The notes beneath the pieces are model-generated. The model was given only the letters and a program-made list of their open reading frames with translations. It was not told the origin of the DNA and searched no databases. Made by a program: the position numbers and the translations under genes. Below are positions 1 through 28,000 of a stretch of 64,000 bases of DNA, piece by piece. Numbering within the stretch: the stretch's first letter is position 1; every line of letters starts with the position of its first letter. The DNA is from Pseudeuparius sepicola (taxonomy: Eukaryota; Arthropoda; Insecta; Coleoptera; Anthribidae), in contig OY987298.1 of the NCBI GenBank assembly GCA_963920635.1, positions 143,318,257-143,382,256 on the forward strand, given 5' to 3'.

Positions 1-539
1 TATATGGCTTTAAAATAGAAATATACAGCGAAGTAACTGAATTTAAGAAACTCTATAATAATATGCTTTCTGATATTTAACATGTACCTATTTTGTATTT
101 TAATTCGTAAGTGTTTCAATATTTAGATACACATTTCTGTAATATTTTTGACGTTTTTTTCACCTTATCTGACAATAACTAATTTACAACAAAGCACCTT
201 TAAAATAATTTGAGAGTAACCATGGAAACGCATCATACATACCAAACACTATATTGTCTGCATTGTTTTTATTTTTTTTGTCAATTAAATTTATTATAAT
301 ATGCCGATAAAATGTTTAAATTTTCCATTTTCAAACAAGTATGATAAAAAATATCTTTCATTACACGTCCAGAAATAGATTTTTCCGTGCTTGCATGACT
401 TCCCGTGTTCGGCTGCGCCTCACACGGGAATTTGTCACGGGCGCACGGAAAAATCTTTATTTCCAGACTCGTAATGAAATATACTATTCTGTCTAGCACA
501 TTACAGTCGCCATTAAATTCTTCGTCCAAAGTCTCTCAC
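1..539 (-). other. GH1-B intron 4, no feature seen
   Basis: This is AT-rich sequence after the exon-4 donor (G|GTGAGA, minus strand). An imperfect inverted pair near 370-470 (cgtgcttgc...cgtgcgcc and flanks) is the only structure seen. No GH1 exon could be found here, so exon 5 must lie outside the window. Confidence 0.5.
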
Positions 540-14603
<14,064 letters not shown>

Positions 14604-14612
14604 GATAGGCAT

Positions 14613-14645
14613 TGAAATTTTAGTAGTAAAAAATTGGTTTTTATA
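14613..14645 (-). promoter_or_regulatory. Core promoter of GH1-B
   Basis: On the minus strand TATAAA lies at 14645-14640, and a TTTCAATG initiator-like sequence puts +1 near 14613. TATA-to-start spacing is about 30 nt, as in arthropod promoters. The very short leader argues for use of the second or third in-frame ATG. This is an inference from spacing only. Confidence 0.45.
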
Positions 14646-17600
14646 CAATTGCTTACCCAGGTACTTATGTATGTTTTCGACAAGTGCATATCAACATCTT
14701 TGTAGCTAAGATCCTATCATTTTTGTAAATTTATCAAAATATGTACTCAAAATATGTACTTATAAAGTTGTTACGATATTGTATGTTAATATTTTCCATT
14801 TAGCTTAATAGGTTTGTGTTCACTAATTTCCAGTTAGCATTAACCAAAATCGATTAATTCTATAGAACTTTGTGTCATTCATAAAATTGTTTTAAATAAA
14901 ATCATTACCGAAATAAATGCAAAATAGAAACAGCGAATTCGGCGCTGCTATAGAACGGCTAGGGCGAGTATGACGTCACCGATCCTCTCTATCATCCTCA
15001 GTTTTATGGCGCCTATTATTGTGGAACTACAGAAATAAAGTAATCGCCAATTAGCAAAATAACGAACTTTTTTAGCTTACAGTTAGTTTACACTATACAC
15101 TATATATACTACAGTTTACACAATAGGTACTGTAAAACGAATCCAGGTACTTGTCGCTATTTTTTTCTACAGAAAATACTATTTAAATACATTCAGAGAT
15201 TCAGTCCAAAGACTTATTTTTGAGTAAGTGTAAGACATCGAAACATTTCTTCATCAAAATGTAATAGGTATATACATCTTGGAAGCATATACTGTGAGGG
15301 ACATCCTGTATATGTAAATATGCTGGACCGTATTGTGAGAGACGAGAGATCTGATGGGAGTAGTCTTTGATCACAATCGGAGTGCACAGATCGCACTAAA
15401 AATATTTTATTACTGTCGAAAACCGTTTATTATTTTTGGAATCTCTGCCCAAGTAACATTTTCGATTACCTTTAGTAAGCATATAGATTTATAACAGCTT
15501 TTTAATAGTAATAAAAGCAACTAAAAGTTTCTAAAGTTTTATAGTGTCTTCTAGATGACCGGTTACTGATAGGTTTATAATAAGGACACGAACTATTGTT
15601 TGTAACCTTTTTAATAAAACCTCGAGTGCTTGTTACCAAAAGTTTTATAACCGAGTTATATAATTGTCTTGAAAACTACTTTATAAAACCTCTAGGGCTA
15701 GGTTTTATAGTGGTAAAGCTAAACACCTTTTTGTTCCTTCTGCGAAATTAAGGGACTGCTATATACTCTAACTTCTAAGAGCTAAAGTTGTTGGTCTTCT
15801 CCAAATCAATTAAAAAACCTCAAGTAATATCAATCCGCTTATGCAACCGAAAAAAATGATTTCGATCTACGCATGTCCCATATAACATTGGGGTTATTTA
15901 TAGCTTATGAATACATTCTAACTATACCTACTCTTGTTATACATATTATACATTACATAAATTGTTCTGTAGTTTTAGTTTCTTATAATAAGACCATAAA
16001 ATAACAGAACAGAATAATGTTTATAATAATGCAAGTAGTAAAACTAAATTAGAGCTTATGTCATATATTCGTTTTTACAGTTTATGCGCGTGCCCGTGCT
16101 TCTCTGGGTGGTATAAGGGTATTACTTGTATTATCAATAGTTGCAAAATTTATTTTTAGTTTTATTAAAGTAGGTATAGCTCGAACTGTTAGGTTTACAG
16201 GTGTCACGAAAATCAGAGTTACCTAAAGTTATTACTATGTAACTTTCAGGAACCATATTTTTATAACAGTTGTGGGGTACATTATAAAACCCATGGTGAA
16301 ATCTATTACCACAGGTTGGTGGCTGTCATTTTAAGCTTTTTACTGTTATAGGTTCAAATTCATCTTCATCAAAGAAAATTAACTACAAGGTTATTTTATG
16401 ATATATTTCGTTACTTTTCTGGACATAAACTTATGAATTAATCATTATGTATCATATTTATAGCTGTTTATTGAAAATAAATAAAAATCGAAAATTACTA
16501 ATTCCATCAAAAAGTTGTTAACACATCATATTTGCAGAGCCCGTGAATATTCTGGAGGTAGAATCTAATTTCACCCGATGCAGAAAAAGTTGCATGTGAA
16601 TTTACTGCTCTTCTGAGATCGAGTCTTCTTTTTCTTTGATCAAAATAGCAAACATGGATGATTTGAAGAGACAAAACATGATATGTCAACTTTGAGAAAT
16701 CGAACTGTCCAATTCGTTTCAAATCAAACGATAAAGATGACATTCGTTAATATCACAATTAATGTAATAAAGAGAGACAAGTAATTTATTGTAAGACATG
16801 CGCAGTACGAATAAAAGAGAAGTTTTATAAGGGTGTCCAAAAGCGCTTGAGAAGAAACTTAACTCGATTTTTTACTTTTGCCCAAAAAACTAAACTTTTT
16901 AGTTGGGGGGTAGTCAGAAATTAAAAAAAATAATAAATTGAATGTTTGTGGTACAAAATTGCGCCGCAGGCGAAAATTTTTCAAATATTCAAGGCATTCA
17001 AGGTCAAATAACAGTTTAAATTAACGAAAAGGAATTCTAAGCAAAACATATTCTTGTTAACTGGTGGTATTTTTTTTTCACTTTGACTCATAAAATTTGT
17101 AGCCAAGAAGTCCTACTCAGTCTTCTTTTATAGAACAACTGTTACCAATAGAAATTTCGAAATTTGGATAGCAACTCTAGTTTTAGTGTGAGCCCATAAA
17201 AATAATTGCTTTTTAAACCAGCTATACAAAAGAAAGCAGATGTGTTGGGTTACTAACATGCGCCGTAGGCGAAAATTTTTAGAAATTTAAAGCAGAGATA
17301 GTTTAAAAGAAAATTACAAAATCATAACAATATAATGTGTTTTTCATCTTTTCTCAATGTAGGGGGCTTGAACCCCCAAACCATATACAGCCCTGGGCTA
17401 TTTTTCAATAAATGTATCATATTACACATTATTATATGTCAATTTTCCAATTTATATTCAATCAATGAATCAATGTTGTATATTCTGCGTTTAAAATATT
17501 TTCACTTAGAAATTTTTATTTACGTCCAAAAATCCAGGGTGGGAGTAAAATCTTCAACATACAGATGAATAAGATGATGAATAGGAGAACGTTTCAGATG

Positions 17601-18560
17601 TTATGTTTGCAGACGAAGATCAAAATAAAGGTGCCGCGTCGTGGAGCGACATAGCAACAAAATGTTATTTATTTAGTTATTAGACCAGCTTATACCGCCT
17701 CCTAAAATTTACCGCCGAGTGCTATTAGCGCCCTAGCACCCCCCTAAAACCGGCGTTGAAGGACGCAGTTATAAATTGGTCGATTTAAGGGATATAAGGG
17801 TTTCTTAATAATTGTAACGGGAAAGTTCTCGCAACTTCTTAAGTGGCTTCAAGTTTTATAATATTAGTAACGGTTGCGTCTCCGGGCCACTTATTTGGAT
17901 GAATCCATTCAACGGCTGGAGACGCACATCTATACTGTACTATCCATTTGTTAAATCATTTACGAACAATGATGTAGTGTAGATTGTTATTATTAATCAA
18001 GGTGATTCCTTGTATTTACGGGAAAGTTAACTAAAACCGGTGGAAAGGGTGTATGTAAACTTGCCTATACCTATAACCATTGATTAAGGATTCCTTATTC
18101 AATGCTATAACGCATGTGCATTTTTATTCGACTCGACAATAAAATTATATTATATAACATAATAGGTAAGTGGGTTTTAAAAATATAAATAGATAATGAC
18201 AATAATACAATTTTTTGGGTATATTTGTTCAGTGGGTATACTTACGTGCCTACAGAAAATATTTATTGTTTTAATATCACTCTGCACAATCTTCAAAATT
18301 AATATAGATAGTGAGATTAAAAGGGAAAATATTCCATCATGAAACAAAAATGATAATATATTTTTTTAAATACGTAATCAAACTGATAATGGTCACCTAG
18401 CGGGTGCAGAGACTTCTTTAAGAATTATACATATGCTATACCTACCTATTACAAAAAACTAGAAAAACCTAACGATAGCTTAAGATTCTTAAATAATGCG
18501 GAAATACGGAACATCCTATATATAAAGCAGTTCGAATAAGCTTTGAGACAGAGATTTTAT
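14646..18560. other. Intergenic DNA, no gene recognised
   Basis: This is AT-rich sequence upstream of GH1-B. Only common repeat scraps were seen: a hAT-like G-rich end near 17355-17390 and two copies of a gcgcc(g)taggcgaaaattttt motif near 16960 and 17262. Short open frames (such as 16507-16743 minus) match nothing I recognise. Confidence 0.4.
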
Positions 18561-18702
18561 CTACAGGGTGTTTCCTAAGTACGTGTAGAAATGCAGGAGG
18601 TTATTCCTCAGGCCAAAATATTAGCATTGAGCTTACTACTGGTCAACTGACAATAGTCACTGAAATATAGGGCATTGTAATTCTGTGAAGTTGAATTATG
18701 GC

Positions 18703-19520
18703 CAGGGGCGGACTGGGCCATCGGGCGATCGGGCGCTAGCCCGATCGGCCGGGCCTACTTGGGCCGCAATGAAGATCTAATAACTATCTATACTAGAATA
18801 AAGTAACTCTTACGCCTGGCGTAAATAAAAGCACGTGATCGATGACGTTCCGCGAAATAAGGCGATTGGTCAATAGGCCATAAAATATCAGCGCGTCTGG
18901 CAACAGGGATATACTCGATCGCAAAAGAGTATTTATGCGGTTTTATCTTGTTGTCTTCAGCTATTTAGACACTGCCACAAATGATTTTATCGATGTTTTG
19001 ACTCATTTTAATTAAGCCAATACATTTTTTCCGAAGTGTTTTCACGTACAACTGTAAAAGTAAAATTAAATAAAGGTCGTGCCTCAGTGCGGCTTTGGCG
19101 AAATTCTCAACGCACACGTTCTTGTTTACATCAGGCGTTAATAGTTATTTGATTTTAGTATAGTGGGAGAGTGCAACGGCATACGTAATTCTTTTTAAAT
19201 GGTTCGCAACAGATAAGGAGTGATTTTTATGTTTACATTTGATTTACCTATTTGTTTTTAAGAATTGATTTTTTAATTTTTATTTTCGTTATATTTTTTT
19301 GAAGTAAAAACCTTGACATAAACTGATTTTGACAATTTGCCTCTCCCCAAAATCTAAAAATACCCATAAAATAAAAAATCTTGAAATCAACTGTTTCTGG
19401 CGTCTCTTGCACTTTGGCTACAAGGAACCTTACGGAACCCACACTTCCAGTTCCAGTAGTCTATATGGGCCGGTCTCATACAGAGCGCCCAGGCCGTTTT
19501 TAGGTGCCAGTCCGCCCCTG
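18703..19520. mobile_element. hAT MITE with 8-bp duplication ATTATGGC
   Basis: Termini are CAGGGGCGGACTGG...CCAGTCCGCCCCTG. ATTATGGC is exactly duplicated at 18695-18702 and 19521-19528. The ends are GC-rich (gggcgatcgggcg, gatcggccgggcc) and the centre AT-rich. No transposase. A second MITE (18788-19163) sits inside. Confidence 0.85.
18788..19163. mobile_element. MITE family with TACGCCTGGCGTAA subterminal palindrome, copy 1
   Basis: The inverted ends read CTATACTA..AA...CTTACGCCTGGCGTAAA. This copy is homologous along its whole length to 24977-25343 and, reversed, to 32040-32278. Shared internal motifs are gctatttagacactgccaca and attttatcgatgttttga. It is nested in the hAT MITE at 18703. 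Confidence 0.75.
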
Positions 19521-19925
19521 ATTATGGCTACAGCTAAGAAAATAATCAAACTGCTGAACTGAAATTTGGCACTGCTGTGTTTTCGAGGATGGAGAATAAG
19601 CCGAAAATGTCAATCTCACGGAGGTTTTCTTTTTGGTCTTACAGGTCCATCATTAGTTCATCTTTTTATTTTGCAACAAAAGTGTACTCTCGTTTTGTAA
19701 CGTAAAATTAACGGTTTGTGTTGAAATTGGCAAAACTCGGAAACAGTGTTACTAGCATACTTCTCGAGCATTGCAAAAAGGCCTAATCGCAAGTTTATGG
19801 GCAAAATAAACCTTAATCTTGAGAGAAAGCGTTGTTGATATAAATATAACCTTTTTTAATTACAAATGCGCTATACAACCAGTCGGGGTAAATACATTAA
19901 TATACATTAATAGCGACCTTTTTGC

Positions 19926-20841
19926 AACTAGAGCAGCCGCATTTTATACTGGATATTGTTTTCGGCGTGTTCTGCCTCGATACTCTCAGACGATGGAGCA
20001 GATTTTTCAGCCATTAAACGGCTTGGTGGTTCTAAATCCATTGCTGTAGAAGAAGGTTACACTGAGGATTCCCTACAAAATAGAGTTGAAATGGCACAAA
20101 AAATCTTATGTAAACCTGCTACAAACTCTAGCAGCGCCGGCGCCGAAATACTTTCTGTCTTAAGTGATTTAAACCCCTCAATTTTAATTCAGAATGTCAT
20201 ATAGTAAACCACAGAAGATAACGTTAGAGATGCAGGGGGAAAGTAAAATAAAAAACGCGTGAATACGCCATAAAATTGCTGCCGCCACAGGCGTGGGTAA
20301 TAAAGGCGGTGAAAATTTTCTTTATAAAGGTAATTTGAAAGCGTTATTAGTTGCCTCCTCATCGCAAACCCTTATTACGTTTGCGATAATTTCCCTGGCT
20401 TGGCTATGTATGGTCTTTCCGCGGACACTGGTCAATATCCAACCACTACTAACACCGCAAAACTCAAATTGTCTCCCTTCGCGCACGGCTATGAGGCGAA
20501 GACTAGTGTATATTATATATATATATTATTTACGACCGCCAGTCGCTCTAAGAAATATTCAGCTTGTGGTACTGATTGCAGGATGAATCTTTACTGGGCT
20601 TGCTAGGCGTTGCCGGATCGCAAAAAACGTTTACAATTCTGGTGCACTAGCGAAATGGCTTTGGTTTATTATATTTCCCAAGGAGGATTATATTTCGAAG
20701 TTTGGCAACATTCGAAATTTTTTACTCGCATTCTTGAGGCTCGTATTCTCTCGTAAGGTGGACTATACAACTAATAATAATTCAACTGTACCTTCTATCA
20801 ATTTTAGTAATAAGTATAATTGTAATATTTCTTAGATAAAT
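19926..20841 (+). pseudogene. Unidentified coding-like remnant (broken)
   Basis: Three successive open stretches in different frames look more protein-like than their surroundings. The first (about 19953-20204) holds AIKRLGGSKSIAVEEGYT and PATNSSSAGAEILSVLSDL. The second (about 20250-20520, with one shift near 20385) holds AAATGVGNKGGENFLYKG, then GLAMYGLSADTGQYPTTT and LSPFAHGYEAKTS. The third (20584-20835) holds AKWLWFIIFPKEDYISKFG. I do not recognise the family. A decayed gene, a captured gene or an old viral or transposon insertion are all possible, and chance is not excluded. Confidence 0.25.
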
Positions 20842-21008
20842 ATAAGTATGAATAAACCAAAATTGAATATTGCAAGTTAATATGAATAATTAAATTTTTA
20901 TAGTTACTTGGAATTATTAAATAAATAGTGTAAACCATATTTTCTCTATTTGATTTAAAGCGCAGTCGACGGAAAAATATTGTAACTACCTACCTTGTGT
21001 CTTAAACA

Positions 21009-21079
21009 GCTATTAATGATCACGAAAATTAATGCGTTCGCTTACGCTCACGCGTTAAAATATCTCGATCATTAATAGA
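21009..21079. repeat. Short palindrome
   Basis: gctattaatgatcacga and its near-complement tatctcgatcattaatagac flank gcgttcgcttacgctcacgc, itself a small palindrome. Confidence 0.6.
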
Positions 21080-21184
21080 CCTTATTAACACTTGTTGTTT
21101 AAATAACTGTTATGGATTATACATAGATTATTCTTTGTAATAATATGTTTTACCTGCTTCCTAGAAGCAGAAACTATATATAAG

Positions 21185-21220
21185 CACAGACCTATTTAAG
21201 CGACGCTATATAGGTCTGTG
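21185..21220. repeat. CACAGACCTAT palindrome, copy 1
   Basis: cacagacctatttaagcg and cgctatataggtctgtg form a short palindrome. The same palindrome occurs at 47168-47208, so it is a dispersed repeat, perhaps a terminus of a small foldback element. Confidence 0.55.
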
Positions 21221-21929
21221 ATATAAGTAATGGGTCTATCCCAAATTTTTGGCTGATTAGCTCTAGTGATAGGTTTGGGTAAAAGATAGTTTTGTTATTT
21301 AATTTTTTTGAAGCATCGTTTGGCTAAAAAAATAAAAGCGTCTAGAGAAAACCGTTAAAAGAATATCGGCACTTTCCGTAAGATTTGGCAACGTCGAAAA
21401 TCAGACAGAATCAAATTTAAATTTACTGCCCATACGAGGGACACATTGAAATACTGGAATTATCCGTAGAATTGGGACAATGAGGCACACAGCACCGCTT
21501 GGTTCTCACAATGAACAGAAAATCAAACGAACTCAACAGTCACAGTATCAAAGAACAGTTAGTCACAGATTATTATAAACATTTTTGACAAGGGATTGAA
21601 AAAAGTCGATCACATAAATCTAGAGAACTTTTGTATCCACGCGTCTCCAAAAATCAGAGACTTGAGTTAAGTTGCAAAATACATATTTACAGAAATTTCA
21701 AATGAACGCTAAATCTTTGGTTATTAATTATCTATAACTAGGAAATAAATTGTTACACTAAATTTGTGTGTTTTAACTAAGAGATCTCATATATTTATTT
21801 CATTTTTTATTTATTGTTACATTCCACAATAAGAAATAAACAAATTGCATTTCTTTATTTAATACTATAATAGGACAGGTATATTCACAGAAATGATTCT
21901 TGCCTGTGTTCAATTATTATCTACAAACA

Positions 21930-21935
21930 TTTATT
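21930..21935 (-). terminator. Possible polyadenylation signal of GH1-A
   Basis: AATAAA on the minus strand lies about 145 nt after the GH1-A stop codon at 22079. Other AATAAA-like sequences occur nearby in this AT-rich stretch, so choice among them is uncertain. Confidence 0.4.
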
Positions 21936-22078
21936 ATAATAATTTAATAAATAAAATACATTATACAATCGGATTAATTTACCGACAATAGCAACCAAGG
22001 GAATCTAAACGTGATGGCTTCCTGCTATTACCAGAAATATTTCCGAATGCAATTTAACAAAGAAAGTAACCAGCTGAT

Positions 22079-25000
22079 TTAGATACATTTTTCAACCAAA
22101 CACTTAGTTTCGATAACGTTCTTAAAAAAATCCACAGATTTCCTTGCGGTTCTCGTCCTGTTTGCATTATTAAAATCGACATTGTATAAACCAAATTTGA
22201 CGCTAAAATATAAAACATAAAAAAATATTTTTCATGGGATTTAAAATACGGAAATTTACTTGTATCCACTAAACCATTCGAAACTATCCATTAGAGACCA
22301 CATTGAATATGCTGACACGTTCACTCCGTCTTCGTGGATGGCTTCCAAAAGGGCACTAAGGTAATTCTAAAAGGGGAATGAGGTCTTAATTATTATATTA
22401 TTATTTGTACGATTAGTTCGAAAAAATCTCGAATACCTGATGAAATCTTATTCTGTTTACATCGTTAGATTCACCATCTCCTGCGTACCCATTCTCAGTC
22501 ACAAATATCTCAATATCTCCGTAATTCTCTTTAATCCAAGCCAGTATTTTCCTGAAACCCCATGGCACCACCTTTGAAAAAACCCTGGTAAGTGTTTCCC
22601 GCCATTTTACAAAATTTCCTTTACCGGAAAGTGGTCAGTGGTGGACGTCTCCCAATTCGGATCTACCAAAAACTCGACCCCTCTGTCGTCGTCGACGGAC
22701 GGATCGGTGAAGTTAGTAAATGCGTCCTTTACCAACCTGGTGGTGTAGTGGTTGAACCCGAAAAAGTCAAAGGTGCCCCTCACGTATAACATTTCAGCCA
22801 TAGATAACGGGGCGAGCCTTGAACTAACCAGTCGTTGAGATGTACTTTTGTCATCTATTCTATCTTTCATCACCTGGGGATAATCACCTATGATTATTGG
22901 GTGGGCGAGCCAACCAAACTAAAAAAGAAATTGATTCGAGAGCGACCCTATGATGGTTATCCATATTTAGAGAATGGTAGGAATTGAAAAATTGGACCTG
23001 TATCCCACAATTTCTATTTTTATTGTAAAATTTAAGAAAATACCGGTTTCGTAACTTTCTACAGCTACATTAACAGGCTATTTGTACAGGGTTTCCCAAC
23101 GAAAACTTGACCCCCCCCCCCCAAAAATTAGAAAACCGAAAAATATTTGAAAATTCGCCGAGACGCGTCGATTTTCGTTTTTTGGGGGAACTTTTTTGAC
23201 AGACAAGCCAAGCCCGATATGTTCATCCCCCTAATCCCTAGCAACCCCAACTTTAAAATTTCAAATGGACTACCTCACTTTTGTGGCGCATCATTTTAAA
23301 GCCCTTTTCATTGCGAATATAGTGTTGCTTCGTTTTTAGAAATCTGTTGAGATTTGACAGAATTATTGGCTAAAAACGGAAAGGTGACAATCTACTGGTA
23401 CGCGTAGTAATTTCTACACACGATTAAACAGACCGGGAGATAGTGACAGATTTTTGGACGTGATTTTACTCAGTATGCCTTCCAAAGTGCATTATGTGGC
23501 CCATATTCTCACAACACTAAGGTATGAATCAGAGAGTCATCCTGGGTTCTTCGTGTGAAAAACCGAGTTTTTCGAATAATATGCGTTTTGATATGATTTT
23601 ATACAGGCTGCGATGTGTTTTATAATGAAGTTCAAAATAGAAAATTTCTCGGAAAATCATAGGCATACCGTTAGGGTGGGTCCAAAGGGCTATTATTGCC
23701 ACGTGATCTTGTATTTTAATAATTATTTTTTCCATGTTTCTGAACAGGCTGCCAATGAGAAGTATGCAAGTTCTTGTTATGAAAATGCTGAAAAAAAAGA
23801 TGGCATACCTTTCGCGCATGTCCAAGTACTGTTTAAATTGAATGTTATTTAATCATTTAAACGAGTTATTCGATGTAAAGTGTACTTGGACATGCGCAAA
23901 CGGTATGCCATCTTTTCTTCAGCAGTTTCATAACAAGAACTTGCATACTTCTCATTGGCAGCCTGTTCAGAAACATGGAAAAATTAATTATTAAAATACA
24001 AGATCACGTGGCAATAATAGCCCTTTGGACCCACCCTAACGGTATGCCTATGATTTTCCGAGGAATTTTCTATTTTGAACTTCATTATAAAACACATGGC
24101 AGCCTGTATAAAATTATATCAAAACGCATATTTTTCGAATAATTGAAAACTCAGTTTCTCACATGAAGAACCCAGGATGACTCTCTGATTCATACCATAT
24201 TATTGTGAGAATATGTGCCACATAATGCCCTTTGCAAGGCATACTGAGTAAAATCACGTCCAAAAATCTGTCACTATCTCCCGGTCCAAAATTACCTATT
24301 ACCTATTGACGTGTCGATCAGTTTACAAAAAAGTCACAAATAAAAAAGCTGAAGCAAAACAAAAAAAGTTCATACGAATTCAAACCAAAAAGTCACTGTC
24401 ACAAAAAAATCCCGTTTTTTTTTGCTTGTAACCACGAAATCGTTAGTTTCAGCCTAAACTAACCAAGATTAGTTCAAACTAACCTTGGTTTACACTTTCA
24501 ATCAGGCTGAAACTAACGATTTCGTGGTTACAAGCAAAAAAACGGGATTTTTTTTGTGACAGTGACTTTTTGTTACATACCTATTTTAAACGTGCAAACG
24601 TGTTTTTGAAATGGTTTATTCTATATTCTATCACGGAAAGGTTAAAAATTTTGTTGCAATTCGTGCAGTAGCTTTAGCGCAATCATGATTTCGATAACAA
24701 ATTGCAACAATTTCTACCCTTTCCGCGATACAATAAACCATTTCGAAAATACGTTTCCACTTTCAATAGCAGGCTGAAACTAACGATTTCGTGGTTGCAA
24801 GCAAAAAAACGGGAACTTTTTCCTAACAGTGACTTTTTGTTACAGATTTTAAAAAGATATAAGCGTTGACTCATACGTCACGATATAAGGTTTTGAATTC
24901 GTATGAACTTTTTTGTTTTGCTTCAGCTTTTTCCATTTGTGACTTTTTTGTAAACTGATCGACAAGTCAATAAAAACTATACTAAAATCGATCAATCCGT

Positions 25001-28000
25001 ACGCCTGGCGTAAATAAAACCACGTGTTCAATGACGATCCGCGATTGGTCGGTAGGCTATAAAGTTTCATCCGAGTCGGCAACAGGGACGTACTGGATCG
25101 CAAAAGTGTAGTTACGCGGTTTTACCTTGTTGTTTTCAGCTATTTAGACGCTGCCACAAATAATTTTATCGATGTTTTGAACCATTTTAATTAAGCCAAT
25201 AATTCTTTTCCCAAATATTTTTATGTGAACCATTGTAAAACTAAAATTAAATAAAGGTCGTGCCTCAGCGCGGCCCTGGCGAATATTTCAACTCACGTGC
25301 TCTTGTTTACGCCAGGCGTAAGAGTTGCTCGATTTTACTATAGGTAATTTGGTCGTGTGTAGTAGGTATATAAAAAACTTATTAGTGGCGGGCATTTGTG
25401 TAAAAAATATTACGCGTACAGTGGATTGTCAACTTTCCGTTTTTAGCCAATAATTCTGTCAAATCTCAACAGAATCCTAAAAACGACACATCACTGTATT
25501 CGCAAAAAGGGTTTTAAAATGAGGCGCCACAAGGGGGGTTCCATTTGAAATTTTAAAGTTATGGGGTTGCTAGGGATAAGGGGGATGAACATATCGGGTT
25601 GGCTTGACTGTCAAAAAAGCTCCCCTCAAAAACAAAAATCTGCGGGTCTCAGCGAATTTTCAAATATTTTTTCGGTTTTCTAATTTTTGGGGGTCAAGTT
25701 TTCGTTGGGAAACCCATATAGCTACCATAAAAAGGAAAACTCAAGCTATATAAACAACTAACAGTAATGTTAGATATATAAGCTATAATTATTAAACAAT
25801 GTAGAATGTAGAATGTAGAAATAAGTATCACTATAAGAGGTGCAAAAGTTCTAAAACTGGAATATGCAGTCTTTGCATTAAATTTGACCAAATATTTTTA
25901 CTAGTCTCCCTTGACGTTTCGAATCCTTTCACCAATATTCCTACCAATTTATGGAAGGATCTTATTAAAAATGAATTAAATAATAGTGAATTTTCTGTGG
26001 ACGAGAGGAGTGAGATTTTCGAAATGTTATGTATTTACCTTGAACATTTTTTTTCAATATAATAATAAGGTATGCCACCAGCATGGTGGCCTTGCCATGG
26101 GTTCCCCTATTTCACCAATTTTAGATTTTTTTAAATTTGGACAAGTGATGAAACAAGAGTTAGGTACAACTGTTCTTCTCATATATTAACCAGCTCGATA
26201 ATAATATTAAATTTACACTAGAAATTGAGAAAAATCATGGGTTACATTTCTTGGATCTTACAGTCCTTCTTACAATAACATTTCCTTAAACATATATAAA
26301 AAAACGGGTCGTACTGGAGTAATTATAGATAATACATCTTAAACATCCTATCTCTCATATAGGTACTAGCTGCATTTTCCGCATACCGAAGAATGATTTA
26401 ATAGAGAGTTAAATAAAATAATTCAAAATTCTGTTTATGTAAAACTTTATCAAAATTATCAGAATTCTCCTCAAACTACAGATGATTCAAATGATATCAT
26501 TAATTACATTTCATTAAATTAATGTGGCCCAGTAAGCTATAAAATTTCTATATTTTTAAAAAACACTCAAATTTTAAAAGTTTAAAATTTACTTGGTAAA
26601 ATGTTTTTTAAATAATAAAGATAAAACTTATCCAATGGAAATTAAATGTGTTTATAAACGAATTTGTTCTACATTGGCTGAACTTTTCGAAAATCTAAAA
26701 CTAGATTAAAAGAAAAAGAACATGAAAGAGCTTTAAATCCACTTTCATCCACACTTGTTTGACAACCAATAAGATCTTGATCCGAAAGTATAGAGTTAAA
26801 AATTGTACACATTTTATTTTATATATTTTATATTTTTCTCAATAATCTAGAGTCATCAGAAATTCTCAGACATGTGAAATTGAATAATGATAAAACACTA
26901 AATTTTGAATTCTCCCAACGTTTTCCTTTCCTTTACTGTCACCGATTTTTGCTGAAATATCAGAATTTACCTGTAGTTGCTATTTCCTCCTTTCAGTCAT
27001 AGTTGCGCTTGTCGACAACAGATGGCGCTTCTTGTATCAAATCCGAATCCATCGAGGTTATTATGTATTCATACAAAAATTATTTAGTCTATTAGTCTAA
27101 TCCCAGCCAGCAACGCTATAACCTTGACGTCAATACGACGTCGAATATTGGTGACAAGCTGTGTACTAATATTTTTTAAAATATAGGACGTCGAATCGAC
27201 GTCGATTTTACGTTTTTTACGTATGTTCCATTATTGGAGATTATAAGACGTCTAAATTACGTCGAAATAAATTACTTCTATGCCCAGTTTGTATTCTCGT
27301 GATAGTTGACGTCGAGAAGACGTGATAATGACGTACTGCAGCCTGCGCTTGCGCAGTGCGCGTCCTGGCCGCGCCGCCGCGCCGTGCACCGTCTTCGTCT
27401 CCGCTTTCCGGTCTCGAACGCAGCACGCCACGCCGTTAATTGTCTGGAACTGTTCCGCGAGCACGTGTCGTTCCTTGTAATTAACCTAGCTATTGTGTGG
27501 ATCCGGTGTTCCGGTGCTTCGCGTTGTAGTACTTGAGAGAGTTTTTATTGTCTATTATCCCCTATGTAAGTAGTAAAAGCTCGAGAAAAAATAAACATGT
27601 AGCCTCTATGCCACACCGCTTCTCTAGCCACCATGATGGATTTACATTACGCAAATTTTAACCTAGCATAAAATTCACCCAAATGACATTCAAAGTCAAG
27701 GTTCCTTGTTCAAAGTGATTTAATTGTCCATTTTATACTGCAAAATGCTATACTACCTTCTACCATTTTATTTATTTCCATATAGGTTGTTTTAGCTGCC
27801 CCCAGGGCAACGTTAACGTTAGTACAAGCCCCAAATCCAGAGCATGTGCTGACAGAAGCTGCAAATGTGCTGTTGGCTCCTGCCTGGACTTCATTATTGT
27901 GTTGCTTCCCAAATCACGCCTATCTTTCTGATTTGGTTAATGTTATACCGCACTGACGATTGCCGAATAGCATGAATTAGGTACTTTCTCTTGTATTCTA

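Larger units (their letters stand above)
23087..25716. mobile_element. Long-TIR element (CAGGGTTTCCC ends) holding three nested palindromes
   Basis: Arms of about 300 bp start CAGGGTTTCCCAACGAAAAC on the left, with complement ending ...TTGGGAAACCC on the right. Within it lie palindromes at 23431-24286 and 24306-24970 and a MITE at 24977-25343. The whole 2.6 kb lies in GH1-A intron 6. No coding sequence. Confidence 0.75.

Noticed and set aside
16507..16743. 78-codon minus-strand frame
   Set aside because: No recognisable domain and no splice or promoter signals found around it.
23529..23852. Frames of about 98 and 79 codons on opposite strands
   Set aside because: They are mirror images produced by the 23431-24286 palindrome.
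27306..27536. 76-codon GC-rich frame
   Set aside because: It is open on several frames because of high GC. No motif or start context supports it.
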